From positions 17,682,937-17,746,936 of the forward strand of contig NC_034011.1 in the NCBI RefSeq assembly GCF_000346465.2: a stretch of 64,000 nucleotides of DNA, in the 5' to 3' direction. The DNA comes from Prunus persica (taxonomy: Eukaryota; Streptophyta; Magnoliopsida; Rosales; Rosaceae). The translations under genes were made by a program, and so were the position numbers. The notes beneath the pieces were generated by a model. It was not told where the DNA came from, ran no database searches, and saw only the letters and a program-made list of their open reading frames with translations. Shown here in pieces: positions 57,292 through 64,000 of the stretch. Each line of letters begins with the position of its first letter. The stretch's first letter is position 1.

Positions 57292-58056
57292 GCCTAGTTT
57301 GGGATTGCTGTCACTTTTAAAAAAAGTTGCTTCTTTTGTACTTTGAAAATAATTAGCTGTAAAGTAAAATAGCTTCATGTTTGGTAAACAATATTTTTAA
57401 AGTGCTGTTAGTACAAAGAGCAGTGTCAAAACCGTTTGATAAATTTTAATATAAAATTGTTGTAACTGTGAATAATGACTAAAATAAACATGATGTTGAA
57501 AGTGTTATGTACTAATCATATGGTGGTAGTGGTGGTGATGGAGTGGAGGTGGTGGTGGTGATGAAAGTGGAGTTGGTGGTGGTGGTGGCGGCAGTGGCAG
57601 GCATGGAGGTGGTAGCGGGTGTTGGCTGTGGAGGTGGTGGTGGTGGTGGTGGAGGTGGAGGTGGAGTGGTGAGGAGTGTTGGTGGTGGTGGTGGTAGTGG
57701 CAGAGGATGAGGATGAGGAGGATATAGTGATGGTGGTGGTGGTGATGGCGGCGGTGGTTATGGAGGTAGTGAATGTGGTGGTGCAAGTGGTGGAGTTGGA
57801 TGTGAAAGTGGAGGTGAAGTCATTTTTTAACATGAATGATGATATTTTGGGAATTAAAAAAATTCATTAAAGATTTATCTCAGCTTCTTTTGAAAGCAGC
57901 TTTGAAAAATAACCCAGAGCCTGTTTTTAAAAGCTGTTGTCAAAAGGCCACTGCTTTTAAAATAATTGAGATATTTTATTTTTACCAAACACCTTAAACT
58001 ACTTAACTTTAAAGTGAAGCAGGTTTTTAGCGAAAAAAAGTAATCCCAAACGGGAC
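57292..58056. mobile_element. Nested MITE-like element with GGT-rich core
   Basis: The left end GTTTGGGATTGCTGTCAC and the reverse complement of the right end, CGTTTGGGATTACTTTTTTT, are inverted repeats. Both sides carry AAAAGCAGC/GCTGTTT-type subterminal sequence (GCTTCATGTTTGGTAAACAA on the left, TTACCAAACACC on the right). The core 57520-57810 is a GGT/GGA triplet array. An open frame within the array encodes only Val/Asp/Glu or His/Thr runs and is not called. Confidence 0.5.
57520..57810. repeat. GGT/GGTGGA trinucleotide array
   Basis: Imperfect GGT, GGTGGTGGT and GGTGGAGGT units dominate about 290 bp, with GAGGATGAG interruptions near 57705-57720. Confidence 0.8.
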
Positions 58057-58180
58057 CCTAGTCCAGTCCACCAAATAAGGCCTTATTAGTCTCTTAATTG
58101 TAGAAAAACCTGTATATAAATACTCTAACATTGTAAAGAGAAAATCATCCAGTAATCAAATATTCTTCCCTTGATTACAA

Positions 58181-58505
58181 TTTTACAAACTTGGTCAAAC
58201 TGTAGCGAAGTCAAATATGAACAGAGGCACCTGATGCAAGCGGATCGATGGAGTCGGCTCCCATTCAACATATCTTATCCGTTTCAAATGTTCCCCAGTG
58301 AAAAACGTTGTCCTGAAAAAATAGGAAAGCCCAAACTTCATCTCGAAAAGAAAGACATGAAATATGAACATATATTAATATAAAAGATGAAAAGATAGCC
58401 ACCACTTTTCTCAATGGGCATCTCCAAAAGCAGAAAACATGGCTGGCCTAATAATCAAATACCATGATGACTTTCAATTGGCAAAAAAAGTTTTGTCGTT
58501 ATGGA
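58181..58505. other. Non-coding DNA before the assembly gap
   Basis: Nothing recognisable; the stretch ends at the gap. Confidence 0.45.
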
Positions 58506-58605
58506 NNNNNNNNNNNNNNNNNNNNNNNNNNNNNNNNNNNNNNNNNNNNNNNNNNNNNNNNNNNNNNNNNNNNNNNNNNNNNNNNNNNNNNNNNNNNNNN
58601 NNNNN
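58506..58605. other. Assembly gap (100 N)
   Basis: Exactly 100 undetermined bases, a placeholder length used for gaps of unknown size. It lies 139 bp upstream of the PADRE gene start and hides part of that gene's promoter. Confidence 0.99.
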
Positions 58606-58667
58606 CCACACAAACCCAATAGAGGAATCTCATTTAATTCCCCATTTTCACACCATAATTTAACTTA

Positions 58668-58668
<1 letters not shown>

Positions 58669-58698
<30 letters not shown>

Positions 58699-58700
58699 AA
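58669..58700. repeat. CA and TA microsatellites in the PADRE gene leader
   Basis: A run of about ten CA units is followed directly by ATATATATATA, about 45 bp before the start codon. The TA part could also serve as a weak TATA element. Confidence 0.75.
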
Positions 58701-58744
58701 GAATTAATCTTATCTTACATTAAGAGATATCTCAAACTAATAAC

Positions 58745-61113
58745 ATGGGGAACACAATTGGAGGAAGAAACAAAGCAAAGGTGATGAAGATCAGTGGGGA
58801 AACCTTCAAGGTCAAAACCCCAATAAGAGCAAGGGATGTGGTGAAGGACTATCCAGGCCATGTGCTTTTGAACTCAGAAGCTGTAAAGCACTTTGGTGTG
58901 AGAGCAAAGCCATTGGAACCGCAACAAGACCTAAGGCCCAAGAAAATATACTTCCTAGTACAACTGCCAAAGTTTCCAGAGGAAGAGAAACAAGTGCCGA
59001 GAAGAGTGCGTTCTGGCATTCAAGTGAGTGCCAAGGACAGGCTTGAGTGCCTGATGCTGTCTCGAAGGTCAGTTTCGGACCTTACGAGTGTCCGAGCCGC
59101 GTCGGCCGGCTCGGAAGGTCCGGTTAGGATGAAGGTTAGGGTGCCGAGGGCTCAAATGGTAAAATTGGTTGAAGAGAGCAATGATGATGCGGAAATTGCT
59201 GAGAGGATTATAGAGCTTTATATGGCTAATAATGGTGGGAAGGTGGAAGCGGACATGGCGGAGGAGGAGGGCGAACAAGGTGTTTTGCGGCAGCGGAAAC
59301 CGGCCGGCCACGGTGGCATCAGAGTCAAAGAGAACCTCAAGCCGCGGCATGAGGTATTATCTTTTTCCTCATTTGTCTGCTTCCTTTCCTTCAACAAAAA
59401 AACAAAGAAGATATTTAAGTTACTTTTTTCTATTTTTTAGTGGGGAAAACCACTCGATTCACGTGATGCACTTGCTAAATAGAAGCACTTACTAAAAATC
59501 TGCTTAATTAGAAGCACTTCCTAAATACCAATTTTTTTTTTCATAAAGTGTTGTCTGAATAGGCATCTAAAAGCTTTATAAATTTTTAATCCTCAAATTT
59601 GATGGGGTGATAAAGTTAAGAGTAATTTTGTATAGAATGAGCTTTAGGAGGAGGATATTAACAAGTGAAACATTATAATCACACATCAATTCTTTAATAC
59701 CAATAATACTTCAACAAGTACATGGAAAACGTCACAAGAATATATGGCATTGTTCCTTCTTCCTACCCTAATTAGTTTTTAATACACTCAGATTAGATGG
59801 AACTCAAATTTGACTTATGAGGGCTTGTACAATTTTCTATTTTTGTCAACTCTGCCGTTATGAGAGATATGGAGCTTTACTAATTTCTTTATTGTAAAAT
59901 ATATAATAGATTATTAAATAAAAGTTTCTATGTCGTATATAGGGTGGCACCACATTAGAAAAGTGGGTCAATCTCTTTTCCTCCCTTTAAGTACATTCGG
60001 ATTCGATTCACGTAGGAGACAATCTTGAGGTAATCCAATATAATATTTCCCCTCCCCCTCCCTAGCGAATGACAAAAAAATAAGCCTCTATATCAAAGCC
60101 TTAGAATGTAATTAAATGGGAATGTACACATGTGGATAAGTACGTGAAATTTCTCTTTTGGGGTTGCTATAGACAAATGGTTAGGTGACTCAGAGTTTTT
60201 TTAAATATTTGATCTCTTTTAAGGGTATCCTACACTTGATGACTCTAATATTGTAGTGAAGGCGTCTAGAGGAGGGGTCTTTACACTAGGAGGAGCCCTG
60301 CAATGAGAAGGGGAAGGGAAACATGGATCCCCAGGAAAAAAAAAACAAAAACAAAAAAAAACAAGAGGGGGTTGGGGGTGGGGCGGGAGAGGGAGAAGTT
60401 GGTCACTCCAAATAGCATTATTCTATCTCACTCGGCAATTTATGCCAACCACAAATGTTTTGGTAGTTGTACAATGCACCGACATGCTCATAACCTCCCA
60501 CAAAAATGGTCAAATGTTTTTTTTAATTGGCCGGTAAAATGGTCAAATATTTGATATATTCCCGATCGTTAACAAATACCAGTCACAATTGTCTACGTAG
60601 TCTCTTGCTTTATGACATTTTTGGAAAGTACTTGTCTGCAGATTGTTCTACTAAATAAATATTAAATACAATGTCATGGAAGCAAAGTAGCCATGGGGGA
60701 AAGAGCAGTACATTACATCATGGAGTCGATTATTCTTGTTGGATCTTTTCTGCCTAAAATTTACCATCTAAAATTCAAACTATTTTTTTAAAATGCATAT
60801 GTTATATTTTATACTCGTGGCATAATATTATTGAATTTGTGAGCTCCTCGTACGTGCTACTTCTGCAAATTGAAAAATTCTTTGACGGAATCCATCAGCA
60901 GAGACAAATATAGTTATTTGTGACTGCTACATTCATACATTTTCTTTCTTTCCAGATACAATCATACTTTTTATGGTTTTATATGAGTAGTTTACTACAT
61001 CATATTGTTGCAGACAATATATCTTACATGAATTACATATGAATTTGCAGAAGCGAGTGAGTTTTGTTCCTGTGGAAGAAGGAGAAATTCGTTTAGATAC
61101 AGCTCCTCAATAG
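58745..61113 (+). CDS. DUF4228 / PADRE domain protein, two exons
   Basis: Exons 58745-59353 and 61051-61113 join in frame (GAG|GTATT donor, TTTGCAG acceptor) to 223 aa. The protein starts MGNTIGG, a likely N-myristoylation signal, followed by the PADRE hallmarks: KVMKISGETFKVKTPIRARD, a DYPGHVLLNSEAVKHFGVRA segment, and PKKIYFLVQLPK. A RRVRSGI/KDRLECLMLSRRS motif follows, then a disordered charged region, and the second exon adds KRVSFVPVEEGEIRLDT. Members of this plant family respond to pathogens and abiotic stress, but their biochemistry is unknown. Reading through the intron would give a different C-terminus, but the acceptor and the conserved (K)RVSFVP ending support splicing. The 1.7-kb intron holds no other feature. 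Confidence 0.9.
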
Positions 61114-61804
61114 CAGCCAATCAGAAAGTCACAAAAATTGCAATCTACCTTCACCAGGCCTTCTTTACTGGTGCCCTTAATTTGTATATATATGAAACAT
61201 ACTTTCTTTTTGCATATATAGTATGATATTATTAGCTCCTGTAAAATTATTACTTTGTTAACATCTAGTGGCTCTTTTATGGAAGACAGGTTTTCTGTCT
61301 CAAAAGAGCTTCTCATGTTGGTGGGGATGTATAAATTATAATTTGCCCAATTCAAAGTGATTCTCAACTCAAATGTGTTCCCGCATTTTTTGTGTAGTGA
61401 AAGGGCGATTAGAGAACATGCATACACAACATATCAGTGTTCCAAAATATATGTATTTACGCATTTTACGTTGTATGCCATCTCCATTAATATATAGAGA
61501 GGAATAGAGCCGGTCTTGAGTTTTCTAGGATTTGGGGTGAAAATCTAAATTGTGCACCTCTATTATAAAAAATAAAAAATAAAAAAAAAATCAGTGACAT
61601 TCAAATAGGAACTGACCATAAATTTAAAAAACCAAGATTAATTCAAATCAAAAAACAAAATAACATACCTACGTAGAGACTATAGAATCAGATAGAACTT
61701 TAACCTGCTAGTCTCAAACATGTGACATGTATATAATAAAAAAATAACCAATAAACTAGAATTAGTTCCTCTAAAATTGTAGCTGCACTCTAATAGTTTT
61801 AAAG
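61114..61804. other. PADRE gene 3' flank, no gene seen
   Basis: AT-rich DNA with an A-rich run at 61568-61590. Short frames have no family resemblance. Confidence 0.45.
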
Positions 61805-61812
61805 TTAGTAAG

Positions 61813-61961
61813 TCAACGGGGTCTAACCTAGTAGAAAAGGGCCTTGATTTGCAAACAAGAAGTCTCATGTTCGAATTCTCATGACATCTTAGTTGTGTGT
61901 GTGTGTGTGTGAGAAATCTATCTTCCCTTTAGTTTAGACTATCGCTTGTATTAAAAAAAAA
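61813..61961 (+). mobile_element. tRNA-derived SINE with target-site duplication
   Basis: TCAACGGGGTCTAACCTAGT carries the A-box-like part, TGTTCGAATTCTCATGACAT the B-box region, then TTAGTTGTGTGTGTGTGTGT, GAGAAATCTATCTTCCC and TTTAGTTTAGACTATCGCTT, ending in an A run. An 8-bp direct repeat TTAGTAAG flanks it (61805-61812 and 61962-61969). It is about 149 bp and clearly the same family as 47518-47670. Confidence 0.8.
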
Positions 61962-61969
61962 TTAGTAAG

Positions 61970-62325
61970 ACCCGTGAATGAACAATGCCCTTGGAACTAT
62001 ATATGTGAATGACAAATTTATCATTAATATGGTTTAACCAATGTAATTTTTGTATCATTTTCATATATTTTTCAATAAAAGTACTCTTCATAGAATCAAT
62101 GAGTGCTAAATTTAATTAATTAATATTACTTAAGGAAATATTTATATTTGATTAATAGAGGGTGAGAGAATATGTATTCATTATCATAGCCTTAACTACC
62201 CATGATACCATTTGGAAACGAACGCATCCATAGGTACCCTCCACTCCCCATCCATCTCTCCCTGCTCAGCACACCTCATCACTGGCCCAGTTTCTCTCTT
62301 TCCTCCCTCATTCCAACATTAATCC
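61970..62325. other. Non-coding DNA, possible 5' leader at the end
   Basis: AT-rich to 62215, then a C/T-rich stretch (62230-62325) resembling a plant 5' untranslated leader. Confidence 0.4.
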
Positions 62326-62367
62326 ATGTTCACACCTAATCGCCCTAAACGCTCCCGTATTTCTCGA
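62326..62367 (+). CDS. Possible first coding exon of an unidentified gene
   Basis: A pyrimidine-rich leader is followed by ATG at 62326 and a short basic peptide, MFTPNRPKRSRISRK, ending at a canonical AG|GTATG donor. A T-rich intron-like sequence follows. The look is that of a first exon, but no second exon is visible, and the hAT relic at 62932 lies where the intron would continue. The family was not recognised. If real, the gene extends past the window or has been broken. Confidence 0.25.
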
Positions 62368-62931
62368 AAGGTATGTAGAGTTTTGACTAGGATGCTTACA
62401 TTGCACCGCCTACGTTCATGTTGGTTTATGTTGGCTTTGTTGGTTGTGGGCTGGTTGTTGGCTTTGTGGTTGCAGTCTCTTTGGTGCGATTTTGGGTTCC
62501 ATCAGTGTGAAGTGGGCTCTTTTGGGGATTTCTAGCTTTTTTGCATGTTCAGTTTTAGGGTTTTGCGTTGGTTGATTTGGGGCTTTTTTGCATGTGGGGC
62601 AACCACACTTTCATTGCTTCATGCCAGAATTTGCTAGAATTTGGGCTTTCTGTTTTGTTTTGGGTCATGTTTTGACATTTTCGTTGTTCGACTTTGTTTC
62701 TATGCTGGCTAAGTCTTTTGGATTAGAACATCTCCACGTATAAGTTCTTTTCTCTTTCAAGGGAGTAGGCATTCAAGTAGGAAAAAATTTCATATGTTGC
62801 CTACTTAAAAAGCAATAGGTATAATATACTGCATTGCAAACTCCCACACAACTATACTTTGGTGCATTGCAAACTCCCTTGAAGTGACAAATTTTTTGAT
62901 AAGGCAAATCGGTAAGATGCATGTCACCTAA

Positions 62932-63650
62932 CAAGGGCGGAATCATGAATTTTTCAATTGGTGGGCTAGCTAAATTTTTTAACTAAAATAAAACTTTGCA
63001 TTAAATCATATAAACCATGCTAATAACATATAGTAAATCAAATAAAAGTATAAACCACGCAAAGTATGCATTAAATAATATGTTCAACAACATAATTAAA
63101 AGTGTAACTTATTGAAGTTGTGCCCTGCAATCCTTGAGAGAATTGAAATCTTTTGTTATTACATCTGAATTGATATTGTTAGCAAGTTCTTTTTCAATGT
63201 AGAGAACCATAGAATATGCTAGAAACTCATTCTCCATCATGCTGCAAAGCGTTGTTTTAACAAGTTTCATAGCTGAAAAAGCTCGTTCAGTAGTTGTCGT
63301 AGAAACAAAGAGAGTTAGCACAAGACGGATCAACCTATCAATCAAATGATATTTTTTTACCTTTTTTTTTTTTGTGGTTACAATATGTTTTTTACCTTTT
63401 TGTTTCAACTAATCCCCGACATAATTCAGAGAGTGTAGACACTTTTTGAAGTACAAGATGATGATGTACATCTACCTCGTAAAGTTTCAAGTGGCATCTC
63501 AAAATATGTAACTATTTTTGGAGTGAAATCTTGATGATAAAAACTCTCTGCAAGGCTGCAAATTTTATCAATGTTAAATGATTTAAAAGACTCACTAAGG
63601 TCTAAAGCTGAACTAAGAATAAGAAGTTCCATTGCCCCTTCACTGACCTA
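62932..63650 (-). pseudogene. hAT transposase relic (C-terminal dimerisation domain)
   Basis: Minus strand: the frame at 63632-63426 reads ELLILSSALDLSESFKSFNI, then DKICSLAESFYHQDFTP. The frame at 63408-63109 reads YHLIDRLIRLVLTLFVSTTT, then ERAFSAMKLVKTTLCSMMEN, then AYSMVLYIEKELA. This is the hAT C-terminal dimerisation region of zinc-finger MYM/TTF-type transposase-like proteins (signature L.R.vLTL.VSTATTER.FSAMK). The two frames differ, so the gene is frameshifted. The terminus at 62932, CAAGGGCGGAATCATGAA, fits a hAT inverted repeat, possibly with TCACCTAA before it as one copy of the target duplication. The N-terminal half is missing. Confidence 0.8.
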
Positions 63651-64000
63651 CTTGTAAGTGTAAGGATTTTGTAATTTTCTTTTGGCTTCCCTTGACAATT
63701 TTGTAATAGGACAATTATTGTATTTCCTCAAGCTCTAGTTTAGATTAAGAATTACATCTCTAGGTGTTCTTATATGGCTGCATTATGATGGACAACAATG
63801 TGTTTGACAAAGGTAAGTTTTGCATTGCATTACAGTGCATTAACTAAATTCCTGAAAATTATGACTAGTCATCTTTCTTTCGTATGACTAGTCAACTTTT
63901 GTATTGTTAGAATTTCTAGCTCACTGTTTCCAGCTGGACCCTACCCTTTTGTATTTTGTCCTATTCTGCGAAATTCTCTACTGCTCTGTACGATTCTAAC
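63651..64000. other. Right-end DNA with TGACTAGTCA palindromes
   Basis: Sequence replacing the rest of the hAT element. It has two TGACTAGTCA palindromes at 63864 and 63887, the same motif as at 5676-6100. It may be part of an LTR that continues past the window. No coding sequence is seen. Confidence 0.35.

Larger units (their letters stand above)
55331..58082. mobile_element. Harbinger-like DNA element inside the copia LTR
   Basis: The left end GGCCCCGTTTGGTGGG matches the reverse complement of the right end, GGCCTTATTTGGTGG, at 12 of 15 positions. GGGCC..GTTTGG termini suggest PIF/Harbinger. The flanks TTT and TTA are an imperfect 3-bp duplication. The 2.75-kb body has no transposase and itself contains two further elements plus purine-rich low-complexity DNA at 55960-56150. 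Confidence 0.45.
55240..58180 (+). mobile_element. Copia 3' LTR containing nested insertions
   Basis: The LTR starts TGTTGAGAAGTCAATTAAAT. Its first part ends at about 55330, and its last part resumes at 58083 with TTATTAGTCTCTTAATTGTA and a TATA box TGTATATAAATAC (58110-58122), ending near CTTGATTACA (58179). Without the insert the LTR would be about 190 bp. The 5' LTR is absent from the window. Confidence 0.65.

Noticed and set aside
57505..57870. His-rich, Thr-rich and Val-rich open frames
   Set aside because: They are three readings of the GGT array inside a transposon core; no start context or conserved motif.
59354..59440. Read-through C-terminus of the PADRE protein
   Set aside because: The continuation is Phe/Lys-rich intron-like sequence, while splicing to 61051 restores a conserved-looking RVSFVPVEEGE ending.

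Overview
This window is eukaryotic nuclear DNA from a flowering plant. The genes are intron-rich with GT-AG junctions, the intergenic DNA is AT-rich, and the families present (R2R3-MYB, trihelix-like, PADRE/DUF4228, LRR receptor kinase) are plant families. The style of the retroelements and the MYB repressor type suggest a woody eudicot, perhaps Rosaceae/Prunus; that placement is inference and was not tested. I see no prokaryotic operon, CRISPR array, rRNA gene or intact tRNA gene. A 100-bp run of N at 58506-58605 shows this is a scaffolded draft assembly.

Six gene models are well supported. (1) Pyridoxal kinase (SOS4/PDXK-like), 12 exons, 10834-18849 (+), 308 aa. (2) AAR2-type U5 snRNP assembly factor, 13 exons, 20508-27114 (+), 396 aa. 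(3) A single-exon MAPKKK-like protein kinase, 29294-30301 (-), 335 aa. (4) A single-exon trihelix/MYB-SANT-like protein with a long charged coiled coil, 31036-32244 (+), 402 aa, divergent from the kinase across a 734-bp intergenic region that carries two G-boxes. (5) A three-exon R2R3-MYB repressor of subgroup 4 (MYBC2/MYB27-like), 44250-45299 (+), 238 aa. (6) A two-exon DUF4228/PADRE protein, 58745-61113 (+), 223 aa. All splice phases I traced close into single open reading frames. The genes look like unrelated neighbours rather than a pathway cluster: vitamin B6 salvage, spliceosome assembly, kinase signalling, transcription, flavonoid-type repression and stress response.

The rest is mostly repeats and gene relics. 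Positions 1-9500 hold a MITE, broken pieces of an LRR receptor kinase, a long Ty3-type LTR, a non-coding block that might derive from an endogenous pararetrovirus, and LINE RNase H relics. From 32.2 to 44.2 kb the DNA is largely non-coding with a few repeat-like blocks. From 46 to 58.2 kb there is a dense repeat zone: SINE copies, a foldback element, an 88-bp tandem duplication, an asparagine synthetase pseudogene interrupted by a Ty3 element, a CACTA-like terminus, and a broken Ty1/copia element whose 3' LTR contains nested DNA transposons. The right end (62.9-64 kb) carries the C-terminal part of a decayed hAT transposase.

I found no convincing undescribed biological system. The most interesting signals are local: a decayed duplicate of a pyridoxal kinase exon, a duplicated terminal AAR2 exon, a tRNA-derived SINE family with recognisable target-site duplications, a hairpin-forming inverted repeat, the paired G-boxes in the divergent promoter, and the palindromic TGACTAGTCA array.
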